Source of the DNA: Fusobacterium sp.
Lineage (GTDB): Bacteria; Fusobacteriota; Fusobacteriia; Fusobacteriales; Fusobacteriaceae
Direction of reading: 5' to 3'
Length of the DNA stretch: 20,034 bases
Assembly: GCA_020024855.1 (NCBI GenBank)
Contig: JAHHTB010000015.1
Span: forward strand, 1 to 20,034
The first letter of the stretch is position 1, and each line of letters starts with the position of its first letter. Of this stretch, positions 1 through 7,361 are shown one piece after another. The position numbers and the translations under genes are program-made. A model generated the notes under the pieces. That model saw only the letters and a list, made by a program, of their open reading frames with translations. It was not told the origin of the DNA and did no database searches.

Positions 1-1
1 A

Positions 2-112
2 AATAGTACCAATTTAAATCTTACAACAAATTTTAAAGAAAATAAAAAGAAAGCATATTATTATGATATGATTTATCCTAAAGAATTTGAGGTAACTATA
101 AATGAAAAATAA
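2..112 (+). CDS. C-terminal end of an unidentified protein upstream of the NicO transporter (partial)
   Basis: An open frame enters from the left edge and stops with TAA at 110-112. The visible 36 residues are polar and lysine-rich and end in YDMIYPKEFEVTINEK. The downstream NicO gene starts at 102, inside this frame, so the two overlap by 11 bases and are probably translationally coupled. NicO-family genes are often preceded by a secreted DUF1007-type protein, so this may be the tail of one. That identification rests on context only, because too little sequence is visible to recognise a family. Confidence 0.5.
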   Translation, partial: NSTNLNLTTNFKENKKKAYYYDMIYPKEFEVTINEK

Positions 113-809
113 AAGGATATATTATTTGATACTAATTTTAATATTATTATTAATTATTACTTTTCATAAAAATATGTATTTAAGTTTACAAAGAATAAAT
201 TTATCTATTATGAAATATATTTCATTTTTCTTAAAAAAACAAAATATATCATATTATTTAATGTTTACATTTCTATATGGTTTAGTTCATTCATTTTCTC
301 CAGGACATGGGAAAACATATATATTTAAACTTAGTTTAAAGTATAAAATTTCTAAATTAATAGTAGTATCAGCTCTTATAGCATATATTCAAGGAATCAT
401 TAGTTATTTTATTGCTATATTTTTTATTAAAGCAATTTCACAACTGCAAATTTTAGATTTGATAACTCAAAATATATATGGAATAACTTTAATATTATTA
501 TCATTTTTCAATTTATTTTTAGAAGATAAAATAAGATTTATTCACAATTCTTATTTCATTGTAGGAGTATTTTTTCCTTGTTCAGGTGTTTTGAGTATAC
601 TTCTTTTGGGATATACATTAAATAAAAATATTCCTTTTTTTTGTTTGATGCTTTTTATGTCTACAGGAATATTTATTGCTTTGAGTATTTTTTCTATTAT
701 TGTAAAATATATAAATATTTCTTTAAATTTAAAAGAAAATTATATTAAAATATTTAATTTAATTATTAATATTTTAATTTTACTTTTAGGAATAAATATT
801 GTTATGTAA
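102..809 (+). CDS. NicO-family nickel/cobalt transporter-like membrane protein
   Basis: This 235-residue, very hydrophobic protein has about six membrane segments, starting with one at residues 7-20. Two signatures point to the NicO/RcnA family: GLVHSFSPGHGKT at 60-72, with His63 and His69 as probable metal ligands, and PCSGVLSILL at 159-168. The long histidine-rich loop of RcnA-type exporters is absent; the link after residue 140 is short. The ATG at 102 has a GAGG site about nine bases upstream and lies inside the end of the preceding gene. The gene converges on the urease operon, which fits a role in nickel supply or homeostasis. Sequence alone does not settle import against export. The DNA looks even more A/T-rich than its neighbours. 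Confidence 0.72.
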   Translation: MKNKRIYYLILILILLLIITFHKNMYLSLQRINLSIMKYISFFLKKQNISYYLMFTFLYGLVHSFSPGHGKTYIFKLSLKYKISKLIVVSALIAYIQGIISYFIAIFFIKAISQLQILDLITQNIYGITLILLSFFNLFLEDKIRFIHNSYFIVGVFFPCSGVLSILLLGYTLNKNIPFFCLMLFMSTGIFIALSIFSIIVKYINISLNLKENYIKIFNLIINILILLLGINIVM

Positions 810-841
810 AAAAAATCAATAAAATATAAAAGATAATTATA

Positions 842-868
842 AAAAAGGACTAGTACTTAGTCCTTTTT
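842..868. terminator. Bidirectional intrinsic terminator between NicO gene and ureD
   Basis: An 11-bp perfect stem (842-852 with 858-868) encloses the loop GTACT. It reads A-run, GGACTA, loop, TAGTCC, T-run, so it gives a U-tract on either strand. It lies between two convergent genes and can end both transcripts. Confidence 0.85.
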
Positions 869-871
869 CTA

Positions 872-1732
872 TTAATATTTTCTTAAATCCAGTTCATCAA
901 ATTCAAAAAACTCTTTTCTCAAATAGTTATGAATAGACATCATAGTTTTCTGAATATCTTGAGTAAGGTGTCCTAAAACCCTCACTATAAAACCATTTTT
1001 TTCAAGTAAAGAAATACCAAACTTAACATCAGAACTACTTTCTTTAGCCACCTTTCTAAGAGTAGCCACAAGCTCCTTATTAATTCTTTTATCAATAACA
1101 ACCATAGTTCCAAAGTTTTTATACTCCTCAAGAATACCCAGGCTCTGCACCTCGTAATCTTTTGGAGTTATTTTAAGATTATCAAGATATATAAGTTCAT
1201 TTTCTAAATATATATCAGTTTTTATTCTAGCCTCACTATATTGAAATAACTTTCCGTCAGGAGACCAACCAGCAGTAATACCATCAGAGTAGATAAGAGT
1301 TGAATTTTCTTCAAGGTAAATATCAGTTTTCTGATGATACACAGCATCTTTATAAAGGATAACACTATCGTTTACAAATTCAAGCACAGAATTTTTTTCA
1401 AGCCTTATCTTTGTATATTGTTTTGAGGGAATACCATTTTCACTTTTATACACCTTATTAGATGCTTGAGTACTCAAAATTGCTTGAGAATTTTCTTCAA
1501 GTAAAATATCAGTTTCATAATATTCTCCCTCAATATATCCACCACCTAATTGAATAAGGTAGTAACAAGGGACACCATTATCATCAAGGTAAACAGCTGG
1601 GGAAAGTTTTGCATTCCCCACTGTATAAGTTTTTTTACCAGATGTTTTATGAGGTAATTTTTTTAAAACAATCTCAGTGTAACCAGCCAGATTATTTTTT
1701 TTCAAATCATCTATTGTGATTTTTTCTTTCAT
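872..1732 (-). CDS. ureD: Urease accessory protein UreD (UreH)
   Basis: UreD is the scaffold that binds urease apoprotein and, with UreF and UreG, delivers nickel to the active site. The 286 residues match the usual family length. Family landmarks are the LGGGYIEGE stretch at about 63-71 and the STQASNKVYKS stretch at about 88-98 (family form: TxQAxxKVY), followed by repeated beta-strand segments typical of this protein. Its ATG directly abuts the TAG stop of ureG with no gap, so translation is probably coupled. It is the last gene of the operon, and a bidirectional hairpin follows three bases beyond the stop. Confidence 0.95.
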   Translation of the reverse strand: MKEKITIDDLKKNNLAGYTEIVLKKLPHKTSGKKTYTVGNAKLSPAVYLDDNGVPCYYLIQLGGGYIEGEYYETDILLEENSQAILSTQASNKVYKSENGIPSKQYTKIRLEKNSVLEFVNDSVILYKDAVYHQKTDIYLEENSTLIYSDGITAGWSPDGKLFQYSEARIKTDIYLENELIYLDNLKITPKDYEVQSLGILEEYKNFGTMVVIDKRINKELVATLRKVAKESSSDVKFGISLLEKNGFIVRVLGHLTQDIQKTMMSIHNYLRKEFFEFDELDLRKY

Positions 1733-2344
1733 CTACTTAAGCCCCTCTAAAAGACAATAAGATTTTATCCAATCAATAACCTTATTAACTCCCTCGTCAG
1801 TTTTTAGGTTTGTGAATATAAAGCTTTTCTCTTTTCTGAAAACTTTTGTATCCTCTCTCATTACATCAAGATTAGCACCAACATATGGAGCTAAGTCAAT
1901 TTTATTTATTACAAACATATCACTTTTAATCATTCCTTGTCCAGCTTTTCTAGGAATTTTCTCCCCTTGAGCCACGTCAATTATATAGATTGAAAAATCA
2001 ACTAAGTCAGGACTGAAAGTAGCAGCAAGATTGTCCCCACCACTTTCAAGGAAGATAATATCTAAATCATCAAATCTATTTTTTAATTCATCAATAGCAG
2101 CAAAGTTCATTGAGGCATCTTCTCTAATAGCTGTGTGAGGACAACCACCAGTTTCAACACCTATAATTCTATCTTCAGGTAAAACAGAATTTTTTACCAT
2201 AAACATAGCATCTTCTTTTGTATATATATCGTTAGTTATAACGGCAATCTTATAATCATTTGCCATCATTCTAGTAACTCTTTCTATAAGTAGAGTTTTT
2301 CCAGAACCAACAGGTCCACCAACTCCAATTACGATTGGCTCCAT
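1733..2344 (-). CDS. ureG: Urease accessory GTPase UreG
   Basis: UreG is a SIMIBI-class GTPase whose GTP hydrolysis drives nickel transfer into urease. The 203 residues are the standard length. Visible motifs are the P-loop GPVGSGKT at 10-17, the metal-binding Cys-Pro-His at 68-70 within VETGGCPHTAIRED, the switch-region ESGGDN at 100-105, and the guanine-specificity motif NKID at 147-150. The His-rich N-terminus of some UreG proteins is absent here; UreE carries the histidines in this operon. The gene begins 15 bases after ureF and ends flush with ureD. Confidence 0.97.
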   Translation of the reverse strand: MEPIVIGVGGPVGSGKTLLIERVTRMMANDYKIAVITNDIYTKEDAMFMVKNSVLPEDRIIGVETGGCPHTAIREDASMNFAAIDELKNRFDDLDIIFLESGGDNLAATFSPDLVDFSIYIIDVAQGEKIPRKAGQGMIKSDMFVINKIDLAPYVGANLDVMREDTKVFRKEKSFIFTNLKTDEGVNKVIDWIKSYCLLEGLK

Positions 2345-2359
2345 TTATACCTCCTAAAT

Positions 2360-3061
2360 TTACGACATGAAAAGCCTAAATGTAAGTTCTTCATGGTTTA
2401 TTTGTGAAATTTCAATAGCTGGAACAGTAAGTCCAAAATCATCTTCTGAAAGATTATCTATTTTTTCAACAAGATTTTCAAATATAGGGAAAAAATATTT
2501 CATAAGTAAAAGTCCATCTTTTTGCCCTAGAGGGATAGCCCTCACACCATTTTGAATAAGTGTAGAAATAGAGCTATACATATAGTAGATTATGCTCTCT
2601 TTCATAGAAATTTCTAAATGATGCATTAAAATTGCAGTTGCTATGCTTGGGTGTCCAAAGGATAATTTTTTTCTCACTCTTTTCTCATACTCCTTTAAAA
2701 GAGGAATATCATAAAGCTCAAGATAAGTTTTTATCATTCTTTGTCCCACAAGCTTTGCCCCATCTCTTGTTTCCTTTGCCCCTGTCTGAACAGTTATCTT
2801 TCTATCAATCTCCCATATTTTATCAGTATCATTTTTATCTAATGCCTCATACACAATTTTCATTGCAAATCCATCATTATATATAAATTGATATTTTAAA
2901 AATGAAAGTAGCCATGATTTTAAAGTTTCACTGTCTGTAATAACCCCATCTCTAAGGTATGTTTCCATACCAAAAGAGTGGTTGAAAGAACCTACGGGAA
3001 AATTTGAATCACAAATCTGCATAATACTTAATAATTTCATATTAATGGCTGTGGTCAACAT
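2360..3061 (-). CDS. ureF: Urease accessory protein UreF
   Basis: UreF bridges UreD and UreG and gates nickel insertion. The 233-residue product has the family opening LLSIMQICDSNFPVGSFNHSFGMET (split at residues 10-34), the region QTGAKETRDGAKLVGQRM at about 92-109, the GHPSIATA stretch, and a C-terminal part carrying RAIPLGQKDGLLLM. The start is ambiguous. The ATG at 3061 overlaps the end of ureE by 20 bases and has an AAGG eight bases upstream. A second ATG at 3040 begins MKLLSIMQ, lies one base after the ureE stop, and gives an N-terminus closer to the family. Restart after ureE termination would favour 3040. Confidence 0.94.
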   Translation of the reverse strand: MLTTAINMKLLSIMQICDSNFPVGSFNHSFGMETYLRDGVITDSETLKSWLLSFLKYQFIYNDGFAMKIVYEALDKNDTDKIWEIDRKITVQTGAKETRDGAKLVGQRMIKTYLELYDIPLLKEYEKRVRKKLSFGHPSIATAILMHHLEISMKESIIYYMYSSISTLIQNGVRAIPLGQKDGLLLMKYFFPIFENLVEKIDNLSEDDFGLTVPAIEISQINHEELTFRLFMS

Positions 3062-3524
3062 GTCTAAAACCTTGTTTTAATTTTAAATTTTTTCTTTCAA
3101 AAATTATATTGTTATCCTGTAAAAATTTCTCAACAAGATAATCATATTGAATTATTATTTTTCCATCTTCTATTTGAACAGGAAGATGTTTGTTTCCTAA
3201 GTTGTGTGCAATCTCTCCCATCTCATTTATATCTCTTGGAGAGATAACTATAACATCATCTTCTTTTACAGAAACGATAATTATATTATGCCCATCATTA
3301 AAAAGAATGTCCCCATCTTTCATTTCACTTCCCTTTGGTAGAGAAATTCCATATTCATTTCCATGATCTGACACAACTCTTAAAACTCTTTTTAAAAGTT
3401 CATCACTTTCTAAAAAAATCTTTTCTATATGAATGTGGTGTTCATCATGGCTGTGAGTATGCTCGTGTTCATGCTCATGATGACACATATCTTTTATATT
3501 TCCTAAAATTTTATCAAATATCAT
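3042..3524 (-). CDS. ureE: Urease accessory nickel chaperone UreE, with an N-terminal histidine-rich insert
   Basis: UreE is the nickel metallochaperone that donates Ni2+ to UreG and the apo-urease complex. The 160 residues begin with the family opening MIFDKILGNI, continue with LESDELLKRVLRV at about 38-50 and DHGNEYGISLP at about 53-63, and carry the metal-site segment GNKHLPVQIED at 110-120 (His113). Between the opening and the first domain lies a segment at 15-32 with ten histidines alternating with Glu, Asp, Thr and Ser. Many UreE proteins have their histidine cluster at the C-terminus instead. Here the C-terminus has only a short tail, HVDHSH. The gene follows ureC by 21 bases and overlaps or abuts ureF. 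Confidence 0.95.
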   Translation of the reverse strand: MIFDKILGNIKDMCHHEHEHEHTHSHDEHHIHIEKIFLESDELLKRVLRVVSDHGNEYGISLPKGSEMKDGDILFNDGHNIIIVSVKEDDVIVISPRDINEMGEIAHNLGNKHLPVQIEDGKIIIQYDYLVEKFLQDNNIIFERKNLKLKQGFRHVDHSH

Positions 3525-3545
3525 TTTATCTCCTTAAATTATATC

Positions 3546-5261
3546 TTAGAATAAGAAATATCTTTGAGCCATTGGTAATTCTTTTAAAGGCTCACAAGTT
3601 ATTAGTTCACCATTTACTCTAACATCATAAGTTTGTGGGTCAACTGTAATATTAGGAGTTACATTATTTAATTTCATATCTTTTTTAGTTAAAGTTCTAT
3701 GCCCTCTAACAGGTAAAACAATTTTGTTTAATCCTAACTTTTCTTTTATACCATTTTCATATGCATAAGTTGAAACAAAAGTTATTGATGTGCTTTGAGT
3801 TGCTTTTCCATATCCACCAAATTGAGTTCTCATCATCATTGGTTCAGGAGTTGGAATTGTAGCATTTGAATCTCCAACAACTGCTTGAGCAATCATTCCA
3901 CATTTAACAACCATTTTTGGTTTTACACCAAAGAAAGCAGGCTCCCATATAACAAGGTCAGCAAATTTTCCCACTTCAATAGAACCAACATATTCAGAAA
4001 TTCCGTGAGCAAGAGCAGGGTTTATAGTATATTTTGCAATATATCTTTTTGCTCTGTTGTTATCAGAATATTCCTCATCTCCCTCTAAAATTCCTCTTTG
4101 TAATTTCATTTTGTGAGCTGTTTGCCATGTTCTCATAACAACCTCTCCAATTCTTCCCATTGCAAGAGCATCAGAACTCATAATACTTAAAGCTCCCATA
4201 TCTTGAAGAATATCTTCTGCAGCTATTGTTTGCTCTCTTATTCTTGAATCAGCAAAAGCTAAATCTTCAGGAACTTTTGGGTCAAGGTGATGACAAACCA
4301 TAAGCATATCTAAGTGTTCAGCAATAGTGTTAACAGTGAAAGGTTTTGTTGGGTTAGTTGAAGCTGGTAAAACATTATTAAATGAAGCCATTCTTACAAT
4401 ATCAGGAGCATGTCCTCCACCAGCACCTTCAGTGTGGAATGTGTGAATAACTCTATCTTTAATAGCATCAATTGTATCTTCAACAAATCCAAATTCATTT
4501 AATGTGTCAGAGTGTAAAGCCACTTGAACATCATATTCATCAGCACATTTTAATGCATTGTCAATAGCTGACCTAGTAGCTCCCCAGTCCTCGTGAACTT
4601 TTAAACCAATAGCTCCAGCCTCTATCTGTTCTTCATTAGGTCCTTTTACAGCTCCACTTCCTTTTCCAAAGAAACCAAAGTTTATAGGGAATCCCTCTGC
4701 AGACTCAAGCATTCTGTGAATGTGCCAAGCTCCCGGAGTTGTAGTAACAGCCTTTGTTCCCTCAGCTGGTCCTGTTCCTCCACCTATAAGGGTAGTAAGT
4801 CCACCACTTAAAGCAGTATCAACAATTTCAGGTGTTATGTAGTGAACGTGAGTATCAATTCCACCAGCAGTAACAATAGTTCCCTCTCCAGCTATAACCT
4901 CTGTACTAGCAGAAACAATAAAGTCTACATTATCCATCATATCTGGATTTCCACCTTTTCCAATAAACTTTATTTTTCCATTTTTAATACCGATGTCAGC
5001 CTTATAAATTCCAGTGTAGTCAAGGATAATTGCATTTGTAATTATTGTATCAACAACTTTTTCATTATCTCTCATCTCAACAGGGTTAAGTCCCATTCCA
5101 GCTCTTAAAGATTTTCCTCCACCAAATTTACATTCTTCTCCATAAGTAGTAAAATCTTTTTCTATTCTAATAAAAAGCTCCGTATCTGCAAGTCTTATAC
5201 TATCTCCAGTAGTTGGACCATACATAGAAGCATATTGTTTTCTTCCTATTTCAAAACTCAT
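3546..5261 (-). CDS. ureC: Urease subunit alpha (catalytic) UreC
   Basis: UreC is the catalytic subunit of urease, which hydrolyses urea to ammonia and carbamate with two nickel ions. The 571 residues match the family. All expected ligands can be placed, each four positions later than in the Klebsiella enzyme: His138 and His140 in DTHVHY, the carbamylated Lys221 in LKVHEDWG with His223, His250 in ALHSD, His276 in HTFHTEG, Asp364 in SSDAMG-type context (SSDALAMGR), and the flap Cys323 and His324 in MVCHHLDP. Nothing is truncated, so the enzyme should be active. It starts nine bases after ureB, behind a G-rich ribosome-binding site, and is followed by ureE. Confidence 0.98.
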   Translation of the reverse strand: MSFEIGRKQYASMYGPTTGDSIRLADTELFIRIEKDFTTYGEECKFGGGKSLRAGMGLNPVEMRDNEKVVDTIITNAIILDYTGIYKADIGIKNGKIKFIGKGGNPDMMDNVDFIVSASTEVIAGEGTIVTAGGIDTHVHYITPEIVDTALSGGLTTLIGGGTGPAEGTKAVTTTPGAWHIHRMLESAEGFPINFGFFGKGSGAVKGPNEEQIEAGAIGLKVHEDWGATRSAIDNALKCADEYDVQVALHSDTLNEFGFVEDTIDAIKDRVIHTFHTEGAGGGHAPDIVRMASFNNVLPASTNPTKPFTVNTIAEHLDMLMVCHHLDPKVPEDLAFADSRIREQTIAAEDILQDMGALSIMSSDALAMGRIGEVVMRTWQTAHKMKLQRGILEGDEEYSDNNRAKRYIAKYTINPALAHGISEYVGSIEVGKFADLVIWEPAFFGVKPKMVVKCGMIAQAVVGDSNATIPTPEPMMMRTQFGGYGKATQSTSITFVSTYAYENGIKEKLGLNKIVLPVRGHRTLTKKDMKLNNVTPNITVDPQTYDVRVNGELITCEPLKELPMAQRYFLF

Positions 5262-5270
5262 TTTCTCCCC

Positions 5271-5579
5271 CTAGTCTAACTTTCCATTAATTTTATCGTT
5301 TAATCCGTACACTTTTCTATTTCCAGAAATATCTATAAGTCTTATCTCTTTCTCATCTCCTGGCTCAAATCTCACTGCAGTTCCAGCAGGAATATCAAGT
5401 CTTTTTCCATATGCTTTTTGTCTATCAAATTCTAGTATAGGGTTTACTTCATAAAAATGAAAGTGAGAACCTATTTGAATAGCTCTGTCCCCTTTGTTTA
5501 TAACTCTTAATGTAATTGCATCTTTTGACTCGTTGCAAACTATCTTATCTTTTCTTAAAATATATTGTCCTGGTATCAT
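5271..5579 (-). CDS. ureB: Urease subunit beta UreB
   Basis: This is the small beta subunit of the urease trimer, 102 residues, as in organisms where beta and gamma are separate chains. It opens with MIPGQYILR and contains the family core IQIGSHFHFYEVNP at about 35-48, FDRQKAYGKRLDIPAGTAVRFEPGD (about 51-75) and VYGLN near the end. An AAAGGAG site lies about six bases upstream of the ATG, in the 15-base gap after ureA. Confidence 0.97.
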   Translation of the reverse strand: MIPGQYILRKDKIVCNESKDAITLRVINKGDRAIQIGSHFHFYEVNPILEFDRQKAYGKRLDIPAGTAVRFEPGDEKEIRLIDISGNRKVYGLNDKINGKLD

Positions 5580-5594
5580 TTCTCTCTCCTTTTC

Positions 5595-5897
5595 CTATTC
5601 AATAGGGTCTTTAACACTGACAAGTTTTGTTCCATCTGGGAAAGTTGCCTCAACTTGTACAGTTTCTATCATTTCAGGAACTCCCTCCATAACATCATCT
5701 CTTGTAAGAATAGTTCTTCCAAAACTCATTAGTTCTTCAACACTTTTTCCCTCTCTAGCACCTTCCATAAGTTCGTCAGTTATAAGTGCTATTGCCTCAG
5801 GATAATTTAGTTTTAATCCTTTATTTTTTCTTCTTCTAGCCACTTCAGCAGCAACTACTATAAGAAGTTTTTCTTTTTCCCTAAGTGTTAATTTCAA
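5595..5897 (-). CDS. ureA: Urease subunit gamma UreA, TTG start
   Basis: This is the 100-residue gamma subunit, with the family opening KLTLREKEKLLIVVAAEVARRR, the segment LNYPEAIALITDELMEGAREGKSVEELM (about 30-57) and the conserved end VQVEATFPDGTKLVSVKDPI. The start codon is TTG at 5897-5895. Two observations decide it: a GGAGGG site lies about six bases upstream, and the encoded N-terminus aligns with the family's usual first residues. It is the first gene of the operon. A weak start codon on a strong ribosome-binding site may set subunit output. Confidence 0.96.
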   Translation of the reverse strand: MKLTLREKEKLLIVVAAEVARRRKNKGLKLNYPEAIALITDELMEGAREGKSVEELMSFGRTILTRDDVMEGVPEMIETVQVEATFPDGTKLVSVKDPIE

Positions 5898-5932
5898 TTT
5901 TATCCCTCCATATAATAATTTTAAGATGTTTA

Positions 5933-5938
5933 ATTATA
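5933..5938 (-). promoter_or_regulatory. Candidate -10 element of the urease operon
   Basis: On the minus strand a perfect TATAAT lies about 36 bases upstream of the ureA start. No good -35 hexamer is visible 16-18 bases further upstream in this A/T-rich sequence, so the promoter is either weak, activator-dependent or elsewhere. I see no convincing NikR-type or Fur-type palindrome in 5898-6129. Confidence 0.35.
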
Positions 5939-6052
5939 ATATATTTTTCATATTTTGTATATATTTTCATAAGAAATGAAAAAAGAAAAATGCAAAGTTG
6001 ATAATAAATCATTAAAGATGTTATAAAATAGAATATTTTTAATAAAATTTTT

Positions 6053-6081
6053 TTGAAAATTTGAATATCTTGGGCTATACT
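6053..6081 (+). promoter_or_regulatory. Promoter of the pdxY operon
   Basis: TTGAAA at 6053-6058, a 17-base spacer and TATACT at 6076-6081 form a near-consensus sigma-70 promoter. Transcription would start near 6088, about 42 bases before the pdxY ATG. It diverges from the urease promoter within the same 232-base gap. Confidence 0.75.
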
Positions 6082-6129
6082 TAGCAAAAGGGGCTTTAAA
6101 CAATAAACTTATTAAATAGGAGGTACTAC

Positions 6130-6954
6130 ATGAGCAAAAAAGTTCTTTTAGTAAATGATATAGCAGGATATGGAAAGGTTGCACTTTCTGCTATGATACC
6201 AATTCTTTCACATATGAAGTATGAAGTTTTTAATCTTCCAACAGCACTTGTATCAAATACTCTTGATTATGGAAAATTTGATATTTTAGAAACAACAGAT
6301 TATATGAAAAATACAATAAATGTTTGGAATGAACTAGGTTTTGAGTTTGATGCTATATCAACAGGTTTTATTGTTTCAAAAACTCAAACAGAGTTAATAA
6401 TAGATTTTTGTGCTAAAAAGGCAGAAAAAGGAACTCTTATTTTTGTTGATCCAATTATGGGAGATGATGGAAAACTTTATAATGGAATAGGAGATGAAAC
6501 AGTAAAATTAATGCAAAGATTAATATCAGTTGCTGATTATATTGTTCCCAACTATACAGAAGCTAGTTATTTAACAGGTATTTCATATAAAGAAGAGGGA
6601 ACAACAAAAGAGGAACTTTATAAAATGATAGATAAATTAAGAAAGTTAGGAGCTAAGTCGATTGTTGTAACAAGTGCAATTTTAGAAAATAAAAAGCATG
6701 TGGTTGCAGGGTATGACCATAAGAAAAATGAATATTTTACAATACCATTTGAAGAAATTCCAATTAGATTTCCAGGAACAGGAGATATTTTCTCATCTGT
6801 TTTTATAGGAAAGATAATGAATAATAATGATTTAGTTACATCTATTGAAAAAGCTATGAGTGTAGTTGAAAAGATGATATTACAAAATAAAGATAATGTA
6901 GATAGATATAAGGGAATTCCATTAGAAATATACATGGGGGTAATTGAAGAATGA
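6130..6954 (+). CDS. pdxY: Pyridoxal/pyridoxamine kinase, PdxY/PdxK type
   Basis: This ribokinase-fold enzyme is expected to phosphorylate pyridoxal, pyridoxamine or pyridoxine with ATP in the vitamin B6 salvage route. The 274 residues match the family. Visible motifs are NDIAGYGKVAL at 9-19 (substrate site), TALVSNT at 38-44, VDPIMGDDGKLY at 106-117, PNYTEASYLTG at 140-150, and the anion-hole GTGD at 216-219, with Asp219 as the probable catalytic base. An AGGAGG lies six bases before the ATG. The stop overlaps the next gene by four bases (ATGA). Relatives in this fold phosphorylate hydroxymethylpyrimidine, so B6 specificity is family-based inference. The symbol is by family resemblance, since PdxK and PdxY are hard to separate here. 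Confidence 0.85.
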   Translation: MSKKVLLVNDIAGYGKVALSAMIPILSHMKYEVFNLPTALVSNTLDYGKFDILETTDYMKNTINVWNELGFEFDAISTGFIVSKTQTELIIDFCAKKAEKGTLIFVDPIMGDDGKLYNGIGDETVKLMQRLISVADYIVPNYTEASYLTGISYKEEGTTKEELYKMIDKLRKLGAKSIVVTSAILENKKHVVAGYDHKKNEYFTIPFEEIPIRFPGTGDIFSSVFIGKIMNNNDLVTSIEKAMSVVEKMILQNKDNVDRYKGIPLEIYMGVIEE

Positions 6955-7214
6955 AAAGACCCAAAATAAAAATAACACTTGTAGGAAGAAAAGGGGAAGT
7001 TGGTTGTCACAGAGGACATAAAATAGGAGATACATTTGATTTTGATACTGAAAGGGGAAATCTTTGTCCAATGGCTATGCATGTGGCATTTCCATATATT
7101 GATATTTTAAGATATGGTGGAGAAATTCCAAATCAAGAAAAAGGAATTGCAATGTTTTCTTGTCCAGATGTAGATACATTAAATATTTTTAAAATTGAAC
7201 GAATAGAAGATTAA
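6951..7214 (+). CDS. Small TIGR04076-like protein coupled to the B6 kinase
   Basis: The product is 87 residues. It reads KIKITLVGRKGEVGCHRGHKIGD, then RGNLCPMAMHVAFPYIDILRYGG at about 35-57, then FSCPDVDTLNIFKIER at the end. The layout of an early Cys-x-x-x-His/GD segment, a central CP and a late CPD is what I associate with the uncharacterised TIGR04076 family. Cys19, Cys39 and Cys71 could bind a metal or form a redox site, but this is inference. Its ATG overlaps the pdxY stop as ATGA, so the two are co-translated and probably work in the same process. The molecular function is unknown. Confidence 0.8.
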   Translation: MKRPKIKITLVGRKGEVGCHRGHKIGDTFDFDTERGNLCPMAMHVAFPYIDILRYGGEIPNQEKGIAMFSCPDVDTLNIFKIERIED

Positions 7215-7232
7215 GTAAAATATTAAATACTA

Positions 7233-7261
7233 TTGACATTTAATATAGAAATATATATAAT
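7233..7261 (+). promoter_or_regulatory. Perfect-consensus sigma-70 promoter
   Basis: TTGACA at 7233-7238, exactly 17 bases, and TATAAT at 7256-7261 form the textbook consensus. It begins 19 bases after the preceding gene stops and drives the leader ORF at 7302. Transcription should start near 7268. It is the strongest promoter visible in the window. Confidence 0.9.
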
Positions 7262-7301
7262 AAATACAACAAAAAAAGAGTAATTAAAAAAGGAGAAAAT
7301 T

Positions 7302-7361
7302 ATGAAACTATCACTAAGGGGAAAAAGAGATATTAAATTAAATATTTTTATTTTTCTATAA
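7302..7361 (+). CDS. 19-residue leader peptide candidate upstream of the DUF969-DUF979-pcp genes
   Basis: ATG at 7302 is preceded by an AAAAGGAG site about seven bases upstream and encodes MKLSLRGKRDIKLNIFIFL, ending in TAA at 7359-7361. It begins about 34 bases after the predicted start of transcription from the consensus promoter. Its stop is followed by a weak hairpin and then a strong terminator, and the next gene lies beyond that. This is the layout of a transcription-attenuation leader. There is no run of one regulatory amino acid; Leu, Ile, Lys and Arg dominate. It could instead be a free-standing small protein. Confidence 0.6.
   Translation: MKLSLRGKRDIKLNIFIFL

Noticed and set aside
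2632..2886. Plus-strand open frame of 84 codons inside ureF
   Set aside because: It is antisense to a well-conserved gene, has no ribosome-binding site, and its composition mirrors the ureF codons.
3335..3622. Plus-strand frame rich in His and Leu across the ureE start
   Set aside because: It is the antisense shadow of UreE, whose His codons (CAT/CAC) read as Met/Val or Cys-type codons and open frames; it spans a gene boundary and has no expression signals.
4842..5108. Plus-strand Asn/Ser-rich frame inside ureC
   Set aside because: Low-complexity antisense shadow of the conserved urease alpha subunit.
5881..6184. Minus-strand frames in the ureA-pdxY gap, including one encoding a hydrophobic 68-residue peptide
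   Set aside because: They run through both promoters and into pdxY, lack ribosome-binding sites, and reflect A/T-rich sequence.
6618..7082. Minus-strand frame of 154 codons opposite pdxY and the TIGR04076-like gene
   Set aside because: It covers two real genes on the plus strand, is rich in Ser/Phe/Ile as expected for antisense, and has no ribosome-binding site.
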